Below, one piece after another: positions 8,653-16,483 of a DNA stretch of 64,000 nucleotides (position 1 is the first letter of the stretch; each line of letters begins with the position of its first letter). The translations under genes and the position numbers were made by a program. The stretch covers positions 496,001 to 560,000 of the forward strand of contig CAVZWN010000005.1 in NCBI GenBank assembly GCA_963779055.1, in the 5' to 3' direction. The stretch is from Sulfurimicrobium sp963779055 (lineage in GTDB: Bacteria; Pseudomonadota; Gammaproteobacteria; Burkholderiales; Sulfuricellaceae). The notes beneath the pieces are model-generated. The model did not search any database, had not been told where the DNA came from, and saw only the letters and a list, made by a program, of their open reading frames with translations.

Positions 8653-9175
8653 GCTGCCCGCCAGCAGCAATGACCACCACATTGCGCGGCTGGCCGCTTT
8701 TGCCATCGGTTTGTCGCTGGCCGAAGCGGCATTGCCTTCCCCTCTGCCCGGCGTCAAGCCCGGCCTGGCCAACATCATCACCCTGCTGGTGCTACAGCGC
8801 TTCGGCTGGCGTACAGCCGCCTGGGTCACCCTGCTGCGCGTTGTGGCCGGCAGCCTGCTGCTTGGCACATTCCTTTCGCCAGGCTTCGTGCTGAGTTTTA
8901 GCGGCGCGCTGCTCAGCCTGGCCGTGCTGGGAGCAGCGCACAAGCTCCCGGCCAGGCTTTTCGGCCCGGTCAGCCATAGCATTCTGGCTGCCTTTGCCCA
9001 TATTGCCGCGCAACTTGGCGTGGTGTATCTCTGGCTTATCCCGCATGCTGGCGTGCTTTACCTTGCCCCGGTTTTTGCCGCCGCCGCCCTGCTGTTCGGC
9101 ATTGTCAACGGGCTGGTTGTAGCACGCTTGCTGGGTGAACCCGGCCATGATCGACTACGGCCTGCACTGAAATGA
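8633..9175 (+). CDS. Gx transporter family protein (HepSI-like membrane protein)
   Basis: The 180-residue polytopic protein has about five hydrophobic segments and the family hallmark LPGVKPGLANIITLLVLQRFGW near residue 40. It belongs to the Gx transporter / 'heptaprenyl diphosphate synthase component I' family, thought to be an ECF-like small-molecule transporter subunit; the substrate is unknown. It overlaps the preceding NusG-II gene by 20 bases and ends in an ATGA overlap with the next gene. The pairing with a NusG-II protein is conserved in many proteobacteria. Confidence 0.82.
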   Translation: MTHSVIKLPASSNDHHIARLAAFAIGLSLAEAALPSPLPGVKPGLANIITLLVLQRFGWRTAAWVTLLRVVAGSLLLGTFLSPGFVLSFSGALLSLAVLGAAHKLPARLFGPVSHSILAAFAHIAAQLGVVYLWLIPHAGVLYLAPVFAAAALLFGIVNGLVVARLLGEPGHDRLRPALK

Positions 9176-9747
9176 AACGGCTTGTTTTCGCAATCCTTCT
9201 CTTCCTTACCCTGCCGGCCAGCGCAGCAGAGTGGGTCAGGGTCCGTTCACTGGCTGATGGCGACCAGTATTTTTACGATCGTTCCAAGCTTTACATCAGC
9301 GGCGATGAAATCACCTACTGGAAAAAAGTAGCCTTCAAAATACCGGCTACGGTCAAAGGGCAGGCGGCCGTCAGCGGCATTTATCGCGAACGCATTCACT
9401 GCGCCGAACATACACTGAAGCTGATCAGCTACCTGCTTTACGCGACCGATGGCAGCACTATTGAATACATCGCCAGCCATGAAGGAGAAGCAGCCCCCAT
9501 CATCCCCGATACGGTGGGCGATGTATTCGAAAAGACCGTATGCGACCTGGTGCGGCAAAAACAGGAACAGGCGCGGCAAAAGAAACTTGAAGAGGCAAAA
9601 AAAACCGAAAACGCCAAGGCAGATACTGCACCCGCTACCCAGGCCCCGGAGACAGAACCCAGGCTGCCAGCAGATAAAACACTGCCATCAGGGCTTGAAG
9701 AAGATCAGAAAGTCCCCGTGCCCCCACAACCCCCGGTGGTTAATTAA
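9172..9747 (+). CDS. Secreted protein resembling surface-adhesin protein E domain
   Basis: The 191-residue product has a signal peptide (MKRLVFAILLFLTLPASAAEW, cleaved after ASA) and a domain typical of the small 'surface-adhesin protein E-like' family: W(V/I)RV, a YYDRSKL-like YFYDRSKLYISGDEI, then WKKVAF and a conserved Cys pair at ERIHCAEHT and EKTVCDLV. The last 65 residues are charged and Pro-rich. Likely periplasmic or surface-exposed; function unknown. It overlaps the Gx transporter stop by four bases. Confidence 0.7.
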   Translation: MKRLVFAILLFLTLPASAAEWVRVRSLADGDQYFYDRSKLYISGDEITYWKKVAFKIPATVKGQAAVSGIYRERIHCAEHTLKLISYLLYATDGSTIEYIASHEGEAAPIIPDTVGDVFEKTVCDLVRQKQEQARQKKLEEAKKTENAKADTAPATQAPETEPRLPADKTLPSGLEEDQKVPVPPQPPVVN

Positions 9748-9773
9748 CGCTTCCCGTGGTTTAATCACACGCT

Positions 9774-10391
9774 ATGAACCCTGCCCAGACCATTACCCTG
9801 GCACTTACCGGCGCATCTGGCATGCCCTATGCGGTGCGCCTGCTGGAATCCCTGCTGGCTGCAGATAAAACCGTCTACCTGCTCTACTCGCAGGCCGCGC
9901 AAGTCGTGGCCCAGCAGGAAATGAGCCTGGCCCTTCCCTCCAGTAGCCGGGAGGTTCAGCAACAGCTACGCGAACAATATAGTCACCTGCCCGGCCGTCT
10001 CGATGTTTTTGGGCGCGAAGAGTGGTTCGCACCCATCGCATCCGGCACCAGCGTGGCTGACGCCATGGTGGTGTGCCCCTGCACCATGGGCACGCTGGCA
10101 GCCATCGCCGCAGGCATGAGCGACAGCCTGATCGAGCGTGCGGCTGACGTCAGCCTGAAAGAGAAACGCAAACTGATTCTGGTGCCGCGCGAGACCCCTT
10201 TTTCCGCCATTCACCTCGAAAACATGCTCAAGCTGGCGCAGCTTGGCGCAGTCATTCTTCCGGCCAATCCGGGTTTTTATCACCACCCGGCCAGTGTGCA
10301 GGATCTGGTGGATTTCGTGGTAGCACGCATTCTCGACCATCTCGACGTTCCTCATCAGCTTATGGCGCGATGGGGAAATGGCGGAGCCTGA
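9774..10391 (+). CDS. ubiX: UbiX-type flavin prenyltransferase
   Basis: Makes the prenylated FMN cofactor for UbiD-type decarboxylases (ubiquinone synthesis). The 205-residue flavodoxin-like fold starts TITLALTGASGMPYAVRLLE and has SGTSVADAMVVCPCTMGTLAAIA, KLILVPRETPFSAIHLENML and VILPANPGFYHHP, all signature blocks of UbiX/Pad1. UbiD is not in the window. No strong RBS is visible, but the alignment-defining start MNPAQTITLALTG is clear. Confidence 0.95.
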   Translation: MNPAQTITLALTGASGMPYAVRLLESLLAADKTVYLLYSQAAQVVAQQEMSLALPSSSREVQQQLREQYSHLPGRLDVFGREEWFAPIASGTSVADAMVVCPCTMGTLAAIAAGMSDSLIERAADVSLKEKRKLILVPRETPFSAIHLENMLKLAQLGAVILPANPGFYHHPASVQDLVDFVVARILDHLDVPHQLMARWGNGGA

Positions 10392-10400
10392 ACACGCATC

Positions 10401-11048
10401 GTGCCTTCCGATATAAAACAAGTCATGGCCGCTTTCCTCTCTGGAGGACAACACCATGGCCCCTTCGAGATTCCAGTCTTTCCGCTTAAAACCGTGCTAT
10501 TCCCGGGAGGAAGGCTTCCCCTCAAGGTTTTCGAGTCGCGATACATGGAGATGGTGAGTACCTGCCTCAAGGATAGGCAACCCTTCGGGGTGTGTCTGAT
10601 CCTCAAGGGCGAAGAAACCGGCAAGCCCGCGCAACATGCTGAAACAGGGTGTATTGCGGACATCACTGAGTGGGACATGCAGCAACTGGGCGTGATGAAT
10701 ATTCAAGCCATCGGGATACAGCGCTTTTACATCGAAAGCACCCGCATCGAGCCCAATGGGCTGATCGTGGCCAAGGCCGTGCTTATCGCACCCGAACCAC
10801 CCCAACCGCTACCCGGCAGCCACCAGATCTGTGCCATATTGTTGCACCGCCTGATCGAGCGCCTTGGGGAAGAGCGTTTCAATCCGCCACTGAACTATGA
10901 CGACGCAGTCTGGGTCAGTTACCGGCTGGCAGAATTACTCCCGCTTAAACTTTCAGTGCGGCAAAATATGCTGGAAATGAATGACAGCAAGGTCAGGATC
11001 GATATCCTTCACGCCTTTCTGGCTCAGCAGGGGCTGCTGCAACCCTGA
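10401..11048 (+). CDS. LON substrate-binding-domain (LonN-like) protein
   Basis: The 215-residue product resembles the N-terminal domain of Lon protease without the ATPase or protease parts: IPVFPLKTVLFPGGRLPLKVFESRYMEM near residue 24, then FGVCLILKGEETG and a helical C-terminal half ending LLPLKLSVRQNMLEM. Such stand-alone proteins (YcaJ-distinct, 'LON peptidase substrate-binding domain') are widespread; role unknown. The start is GTG 10401 or ATG 10425; the domain begins after both. Confidence 0.88.
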   Translation: MPSDIKQVMAAFLSGGQHHGPFEIPVFPLKTVLFPGGRLPLKVFESRYMEMVSTCLKDRQPFGVCLILKGEETGKPAQHAETGCIADITEWDMQQLGVMNIQAIGIQRFYIESTRIEPNGLIVAKAVLIAPEPPQPLPGSHQICAILLHRLIERLGEERFNPPLNYDDAVWVSYRLAELLPLKLSVRQNMLEMNDSKVRIDILHAFLAQQGLLQP

Positions 11049-11060
11049 CTGCAGTCCGTG

Positions 11061-11609
11061 CTACTTACCTGTCCCATACAGGTGATGCGCAAACTGGGCA
11101 AAATCATTGCTGACCTTGCGGAACAGGCAATCGAGATTGATCAGCGCATGTTCCACCAGATTGATCGCAATGAAAGGATGTTCAACTCTCATGCGCTTGT
11201 ACATCGCACGGGAAAGGCGCAGCACCTGAGTGTCCGGAGCACGCACAACCAGTCGCACGGAGCGAGGCTTTCTATCGAAAAAAGACATGATACCCAGCAT
11301 TTCTCCCGGCCCCTCGCGCACGAGTTCATATTCCTTTTTCTTTTCTGCCACCACTAGCGCTATTTCACCTTGTACGACCAGATACAGTGCCTCACCCACT
11401 TCACCGATATCCGCCAGGATGTCACCCTCGTTGAACTGACGCAACGTCAGATATTTAAGCAGCGTCTTGATTTCGGACGCCTTAAAAGACTGGCACAGGT
11501 ACTGGCGACCCATGAACAAGGCAAGGTCCGGATGATGTTTTTTCTTGCCCCCTTTGATGCGCACACCGGCCTGACTTGCAGACTCAGGCTTTTTATCTCT
11601 GCTCGGCAT
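11061..11609 (-). CDS. Stand-alone cyclic nucleotide-binding (cNMP) domain protein
   Basis: The 182-residue product has a basic N-terminal tail and one cNMP-binding beta-barrel (FNEGDILADIGEVGEALYLV, GEMLGIMSFFDRKPRSVRLV). The PBC motif has FFDRKPRSV, resembling G-E-x-A-x-x-R-x-A poorly, so nucleotide binding is unproven. There is no helix-turn-helix, so it is not a CRP-type activator. ATG 11609 is chosen because AAGGAG sits five bases upstream; an ATG at 11633 adds eight residues. It is convergent with the LonN-like gene, 12 bases away. Confidence 0.85.
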   Translation of the reverse strand: MPSRDKKPESASQAGVRIKGGKKKHHPDLALFMGRQYLCQSFKASEIKTLLKYLTLRQFNEGDILADIGEVGEALYLVVQGEIALVVAEKKKEYELVREGPGEMLGIMSFFDRKPRSVRLVVRAPDTQVLRLSRAMYKRMRVEHPFIAINLVEHALINLDCLFRKVSNDFAQFAHHLYGTGK

Positions 11610-11683
11610 TGCAACTCCTTGTGCTTGATCCATGGGACCTGGCAGGCGAAAATGATTCTGTTAACAAAACACGAGGATTTACC

Positions 11684-11890
11684 ATGAAGCCACTATTGAT
11701 GCCCGCCTTGTTGTGTTTGGTCCTCGCCGCCTGCAGTGATGAAAAGAAGCCACACAAACCTCCGTTGCCTCAGACACCCGCCACACCCCTGTTCCAGAAC
11801 GAGCGTCAGGCGCTGGATAAAGCCAAAGGTGTTGAGCAACATATGGACAAGCATGCTGACATGCTGGAGCAGAAATCGGGAGAACAGTAA
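11684..11890 (+). CDS. Small lipoprotein
   Basis: A 68-residue product with a lipoprotein signal (MKPLLMPALLCLVLAACSDE) and lipobox LAAC, so the mature form is a short, Lys/Gln-rich, probably helical peptide tethered to a membrane. I do not recognise a family. ATG 11684 starts the signal peptide; a longer in-frame reading (11576) overlaps the divergent cNMP gene and is rejected. Modest RBS (GAGGA). Confidence 0.7.
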   Translation: MKPLLMPALLCLVLAACSDEKKPHKPPLPQTPATPLFQNERQALDKAKGVEQHMDKHADMLEQKSGEQ

Positions 11891-12049
11891 GCTTGAGGAG
11901 TGCGCTTGAGAGCAAGCTCTTCATGCATACACCCAGGTAAATGCAACTTCCGCGAGGCAAGGCGCAACGCCCCCGAGGAAGGCACGCTGCCTGATAATCT
12001 CCGGACTCACTTCTGACGATGGGTTAGATTCCCCCATCGCCGATCCGTT

Positions 12050-12424
12050 TTAGTGGCAACCGCCACCGCAGCCACCGCAGCCACCGCCACCACCGCCGCT
12101 GGAACCGCCACCAGAGCTGCCGCAGGAGGAGCCGGCAGTGTCATGAGGGTTAATGAAAATAAACTGGAAATTACCCGGGCTCATTTCCACAAAATCGAGT
12201 ACAGCGCCACTCAGAAGTGGCTGGCTTTGCTTGGCAACCAGCACCTGGATGCCTTCGGCATCAATCAACATATCATCATCGGCCTGCTCATCGAAACCCA
12301 TGCCATACTGGATAGAGCCGTCAAAATCTCGCTTGGCGGCGATTCTCAGAGCCATACCTTCAGCGCCGGCCTGGCCTGCTGCATTCTGGATTTGTACGAC
12401 TGCTTCAGCGGTTACCTTTACCAT
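12050..12424 (-). CDS. dsrR: DsrR, degenerate IscA/HesB-type protein with Gly/Cys-rich tail
   Basis: The 124-residue A-type carrier fold starts MVKVTAEAVVQIQNAAGQAG and continues with MALRIAAKRDFDGSIQYGM and LDFVEMSPGNFQFIFINPHD. The position of the first IscA ligand cysteine (in GGCSG) is replaced by the DFDGS stretch. In Allochromatium, DsrR is an IscA homologue without cluster-ligand cysteines that affects dsr expression. Here, unlike the classical end, the protein carries about 27 residues of Gly/Ser/Cys ending CGGCGGGCH, encoded by short GCC/ACC-type repeats. Last gene of the dsr operon, 14 bases after dsrN. Confidence 0.85.
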   Translation of the reverse strand: MVKVTAEAVVQIQNAAGQAGAEGMALRIAAKRDFDGSIQYGMGFDEQADDDMLIDAEGIQVLVAKQSQPLLSGAVLDFVEMSPGNFQFIFINPHDTAGSSCGSSGGGSSGGGGGGCGGCGGGCH

Positions 12425-12438
12425 ATAATTCTCCTTAA

Positions 12439-13857
12439 TTAATCATTCCATGACTGGCCACTGCCCCGGGCCTTTACTTCCCGCACAAACTCCACAAAAC
12501 GATTCGCCCAGTTGTAGCCATGGAGCGAACGAAAATGCGTATAGCAGGCAAGCAGGTTCTTGTAGACGATACCATCACGCTTGCCATCGATGCCATGCCC
12601 ACGCTGGACCTCAAACGCGTATTTGAGGCCGGGTTCGATATTTTCCAAGCTCGAGTAGTGAAATTCATGTGCGCGCAATTCCCTGCCCATCTCTTCTCCC
12701 GGCCACCGGCATTGTCCGGTGGCGCGTACACGGACGTAGCCCCGGCCTACCGGCTTACCGTGCATGACCACGTCACCCGGAATTACACCAGCCATTTTGC
12801 ATGTTTTCCCTTGCCACGACAAACTGCGCGCAAGATACATCAAGCCCCCGCATTCTGCATAGACAGGCAACCCGGATTCGATTGCATCATGAATTTGCTG
12901 ACGCATGCCAGAGTTCTGCTCCAGCTGATCCATAAACAGCTCCGGGAACCCTCCGCCAATGAACAGGCCATCCAGTTGTTCTGGTAGTTCACGGTCGTGC
13001 AGCGTATCAACATTGACGATTTCAGCACCTGCCGCCTGCATTGCCTGCAGGTCATCTGCGTAATAAAAACCAAATGACTGGTCTCTTGCCACTCCAATCC
13101 GCAGCCTTTCCTCCGCTGCTATGGCTGTATGTGGCATCGCCACATCAAAGCTGGGTTTTGCAGGCTCCAATGCCGGCGCGCCATTTGCGATTTCAGTCAG
13201 GGAATCAAGATCAACCTGACCTCCAACCACCTGGCCAATTTCCAGGATATGCTGCAAGGCCACATTGGATTCATTACTGGGCATCAACCCCAGATGTCGT
13301 TCGGTTATCTGCAGCCGGGGGTCATGATGTACGGCACCCAGCACAGGAATATCCGTGTAGTGTTCGATTACCGCGCGCAATTTGCTTTCATGCCTTGCAC
13401 CGCCAAGGTTATTCAGAATAACGCCAGCGATCCGGATGTCCGGATCAAAAGCCTGATACCCGAGAATCAGCGGGGCAATACCGCGCGTCATGCCGCGCGC
13501 ATCAATGACCAGAACCACCGGCGCATGAAGCAGTTTTGCAAGGGCTGCATTGCTGTTGCTACCATCCAGATCAAGGCCGTCATAAAGACCTTTATTCCCC
13601 TCGATCAGACTCAGATCAGCCCCGGCCGAGTGCTGCTGCACCGTAGCCAGTATTTCGTCACGCCCCATCAGGTAAAAATCCAGATTACGGCATGGGCGGC
13701 CGGTTGCTGCACCTAACCACATTGGATCAATATAGTCCGGCCCCTTTTTAAAGGGTTGGATTTTGAGGCCGCGCTGCGTGAGAGCAGAACACAGTCCGAT
13801 ACTGACAGTCGTTTTGCCGGATGATTTGTGAGCTGCAGAGATGAGCAAACGGGACAT
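12439..13857 (-). CDS. dsrN: Sirohaem amidase DsrN (cobyrinate diamide synthase-like)
   Basis: Amidates sirohaem to the siro(haem)amide cofactor of reverse DsrAB, using glutamine and ATP. The 472-residue CobB-like protein has an N-terminal dethiobiotin-synthetase-like ATPase domain (SAAHKSSGKTTVSIGLCSAL, KKGPDYIDPMW, IEGNKGLYDG) and a C-terminal class-I glutamine amidotransferase domain with nucleophile Cys in YAECGGLMYLARS. Location inside the dsr operon between dsrP and dsrR supports DsrN rather than a corrinoid enzyme; a separate cobQ is at 57.6 kb. Confidence 0.93.
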   Translation of the reverse strand: MSRLLISAAHKSSGKTTVSIGLCSALTQRGLKIQPFKKGPDYIDPMWLGAATGRPCRNLDFYLMGRDEILATVQQHSAGADLSLIEGNKGLYDGLDLDGSNSNAALAKLLHAPVVLVIDARGMTRGIAPLILGYQAFDPDIRIAGVILNNLGGARHESKLRAVIEHYTDIPVLGAVHHDPRLQITERHLGLMPSNESNVALQHILEIGQVVGGQVDLDSLTEIANGAPALEPAKPSFDVAMPHTAIAAEERLRIGVARDQSFGFYYADDLQAMQAAGAEIVNVDTLHDRELPEQLDGLFIGGGFPELFMDQLEQNSGMRQQIHDAIESGLPVYAECGGLMYLARSLSWQGKTCKMAGVIPGDVVMHGKPVGRGYVRVRATGQCRWPGEEMGRELRAHEFHYSSLENIEPGLKYAFEVQRGHGIDGKRDGIVYKNLLACYTHFRSLHGYNWANRFVEFVREVKARGSGQSWND

Positions 13858-13967
13858 GGATTAAACAAGTTCCAGAAACGATTAACCCGAAGCAACCGGC
13901 GGCATGTTTGAGGCTATCAGCGCCCCTGCCTTCGGTGTACTTCGGGTCAGGCCGAAATCGGCGTTTT

Positions 13968-15170
13968 TTAGTCGGTCAGAGCTTCCTTGCTGACATGATG
14001 AAAATCATCCTGCGGCACAAAGTGCAGCACCCGAACGGCAATGGTGGTGATCAGGAATGCAATCCCCAGCCCACCAACACCAAGCAGGAACTCCGGAAGG
14101 CTTGGACTGTAGTGATGGATCATGCCGTCAAAGAATGTGCTGGACTCCTGCATGCCGGGGAACAGTTCCAGAGGGAATGCCTGCCCGCCAACAATAAGTA
14201 CATATAGCTGGGCAAATCCACCTAGGATGACCAGGGCCGCAGCAATCAAGACCGTCTTAGACTTGCTGCCAAGCGTCGGGTGCAGCAGCATTCCAATCGG
14301 AATCAGAGTACCAATCAGTATCTGCCCAACCCAGAACAGCGTTGTATAAACCCCACCATCAAGCAAAATAAATTGCTCGAACGCAAGCTGCTTGGCGAAA
14401 TAGAGGTTGGTCATGTGATACACGATAGTGAAATAGAGAACCGCACCCGCAAATGTAGCCAGCAGGTTCTTCATACGGCGCAGAATTGCTGAATCAAGCG
14501 TCAATCCATTCCACGCGTACATGAAGGACTGGACGAGAATGAAAACCGCCATCCCGTATGAAAAAGACATGATGACGAACATTGGCGCCAGAATCGCTGA
14601 ACTATACGCCTGGCGCGCCACCAGAAAACCAAAGATGGAGCCGGTTGCGGTAGTCAGCGCCAAACGCCAGATGAAGGCAGAAAAACCCGCATATTTGGAA
14701 TATGCGTTCATTTTCCGTTCCATCATGGTCCAGATATAAATAGCGACGATCGCAAAGAAGCCCGTGTACAGAATCACATTGAGCGCGAAAATCGATTTGA
14801 AATTGAAATGGGTCATTGCCACGATCAAGCGATCAGGCCGCCCCAGATCCAGCATCAGCACGGTCAAGCCGCCCGCCAGCAATGCGATGGCAAGAAGGCC
14901 GGAAAGTGGCGCGCGCGCCTTGTAAATCTTCTTGCCAAATACCGAGCCAATCGAGGCCACGTTGAGCACACCTGATGCAGCAACAATCATGAATACAGCG
15001 AACACATGAGGGAGGCCCCACACGATCTGGTTATTCATACCCGTCACGACGTGGCCGTGGGTTTCCATATAGTGCGCGGCACCAAGACCGATCAGGGCAA
15101 CCAGACCAAGCAGGCCAGCGAGTGCATAGAATGCACGCCCCTCAATTTTACGAAACGCTTCAATATTCAT
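13968..15170 (-). CDS. dsrP: DsrP, NrfD-type quinone-interacting membrane subunit
   Basis: Integral inner-membrane subunit of DsrMKJOP that exchanges electrons with quinone. The 400-residue product has about ten hydrophobic helices (for instance FYALAGLLGLVALIGLGAAH and VLIAAALVILGGFAQLYVLI) and aligns in character with NrfD/PsrC proteins. It starts six bases after the dsrO stop. A 110-base gap with small inverted repeats separates it from dsrN. Confidence 0.93.
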   Translation of the reverse strand: MNIEAFRKIEGRAFYALAGLLGLVALIGLGAAHYMETHGHVVTGMNNQIVWGLPHVFAVFMIVAASGVLNVASIGSVFGKKIYKARAPLSGLLAIALLAGGLTVLMLDLGRPDRLIVAMTHFNFKSIFALNVILYTGFFAIVAIYIWTMMERKMNAYSKYAGFSAFIWRLALTTATGSIFGFLVARQAYSSAILAPMFVIMSFSYGMAVFILVQSFMYAWNGLTLDSAILRRMKNLLATFAGAVLYFTIVYHMTNLYFAKQLAFEQFILLDGGVYTTLFWVGQILIGTLIPIGMLLHPTLGSKSKTVLIAAALVILGGFAQLYVLIVGGQAFPLELFPGMQESSTFFDGMIHHYSPSLPEFLLGVGGLGIAFLITTIAVRVLHFVPQDDFHHVSKEALTD

Positions 15171-15176
15171 GGTCGC

Positions 15177-15935
15177 TTAGAGTCCCTGATAACGAACGCC
15201 AACATTAAGCCCCAGGTCTGCTCGTACCTGAGTCGTTGCTAGCGTCGCAACACGTTTGGAAATTTCACTGTTCTGGTCATTCAAATCACCGAACAGGATG
15301 GCGTTATGCCCGGCCGCGGTACATGCATCCGCACAAGCCGGCTGCCCGCCGCGGTCAACACGGTGCACGCAAAGCGTGCACGACTCGACACAGCCCTTGC
15401 CGCGCGGCACATCTGGATTCTGGTCGTGCAATTCTTCATGCACGAAGGAACGTGCCTTATATGGACAGGCCATCATGCAATAACGACAACCGATACAGAT
15501 ATGACGATCCACCAATACGATTCCGTCAGCACGCTTGAAAGAAGCACCCGTTGGGCAGACGTCGACGCACGGTGGGTGTTCACAATGCTGGCACATCATG
15601 GGCAAACTATGCGACTGCCCATTCCGCATGTCCTTCAGTTCAACCTTGCGTATCCACTGCGAATCCGTTTCACGGGTGCCGGAAAAACCGTTTTCCTTGC
15701 CGCATGCCGAAACACAGTCATCGCATCCGCTTGCACACTTGCCACTATCGATCAGCATGCCCCAGCGGACCTTGCTGGATGCAGCCTCTTCGGGCGCACG
15801 GCCATGAGCAAGATCAAACAAAGTCACGCCAGGTGCGATCGCCAGTCCGGCCATGGCTGCGCCATAACCTAAAAACTGCCGACGACTGGTGCCGCTTGTC
15901 TTGCTGTCAGGGGTGTTGTCCACATTGTCACTCAT
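15177..15935 (-). CDS. dsrO: DsrO, periplasmic ferredoxin-like iron-sulfur subunit
   Basis: Carries electrons between DsrJ and DsrP on the periplasmic side. The 252-residue product has a Tat signal (TSRRQFLGYGAAMAGLAIAP) and four [4Fe-4S] motifs: CASGCDDCVSAC, CQHCEHPPCVDVCPTG, CIGCRYCMMACPYKAR and CTLCVHRVDRGGQPACADAC. This pattern is that of DmsB/NrfC-type subunits. Its ATG overlaps the dsrJ stop by four bases. Confidence 0.95.
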   Translation of the reverse strand: MSDNVDNTPDSKTSGTSRRQFLGYGAAMAGLAIAPGVTLFDLAHGRAPEEAASSKVRWGMLIDSGKCASGCDDCVSACGKENGFSGTRETDSQWIRKVELKDMRNGQSHSLPMMCQHCEHPPCVDVCPTGASFKRADGIVLVDRHICIGCRYCMMACPYKARSFVHEELHDQNPDVPRGKGCVESCTLCVHRVDRGGQPACADACTAAGHNAILFGDLNDQNSEISKRVATLATTQVRADLGLNVGVRYQGL

Positions 15936-16480
15936 TTACTTGCCCCGCCTGTGGTATTGAGTTCAACAGATTCAGCCTGCATTGGCTGTTCCATTTTCGC
16001 GGCCATATCAGGACCGGAATCAACTTTCACGCCCTGAGCAGGCATGGAACGGAATGCCGTGGCAGCCTTGGGCTTGCTGGAATGGCACTCGAAGCAGTCC
16101 AGCTTGACCGCCGCAAAGGAATGGCAACTCTGGCAAAAACCATCTTTGCCCAGCACGCTATTGGTTTTTTTGTCAGCGTGGCAGTCTATGCAACCCTGCA
16201 GGCTGAGTTGCGTGGTGCGAATGCCTTTGCGCATGGTGTCTTTGCGTTGGTGCTTGAGGTCTTCCATATGATACCGCCTCATGTATGCAGTATCTTTGAC
16301 GCATTTCTCACCCGCAGCCGCATCTGAATGAACAGGCAACGCCACACGCCCGCCAGAGGATCCCTCATGGGCGTCTACCGATGCCGCCATCGCGAAGGAA
16401 CCGAAAGCCAGCAGCGCGGCCGCCAGCAGGCCCCCCCGCTGCCAGTTCAACACCACGCGCAGTTTTGCCAGGCTGACCAT
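15932..16480 (-). CDS. dsrJ: DsrJ, periplasmic trihaem cytochrome c
   Basis: Trihaem cytochrome of the DsrMKJOP complex, thought to take part in periplasmic sulfur redox chemistry. The 182-residue product has an N-terminal hydrophobic segment (GGLLAAALLAFGSFAMAASV, signal or anchor) and exactly three haem-binding motifs: CIDCH, CQSCH and CFECH. In the family one haem has unusual His/Cys ligation; the Cys in AAGEKCVKDTAYMRRYH is a candidate ligand here, as in other DsrJ. Confidence 0.93.
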   Translation of the reverse strand: MVSLAKLRVVLNWQRGGLLAAALLAFGSFAMAASVDAHEGSSGGRVALPVHSDAAAGEKCVKDTAYMRRYHMEDLKHQRKDTMRKGIRTTQLSLQGCIDCHADKKTNSVLGKDGFCQSCHSFAAVKLDCFECHSSKPKAATAFRSMPAQGVKVDSGPDMAAKMEQPMQAESVELNTTGGASK

Positions 16481-16483
16481 TGT

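Noticed and set aside
11891..12049. Possible gene or terminator between the small lipoprotein and dsrR
   Set aside because: No open frame of note; a CGATGGG/CCCATCG hairpin at about 12018-12042 lacks a U-tract, so it is not a confident terminator of dsrR.
13951..13969. GCCG-AAAT-CGGC hairpin followed by six T, resembling a rightward terminator
   Set aside because: Only four to five pairs and oriented against the dsr operon; no rightward gene precedes it, so likely chance or antisense-related.
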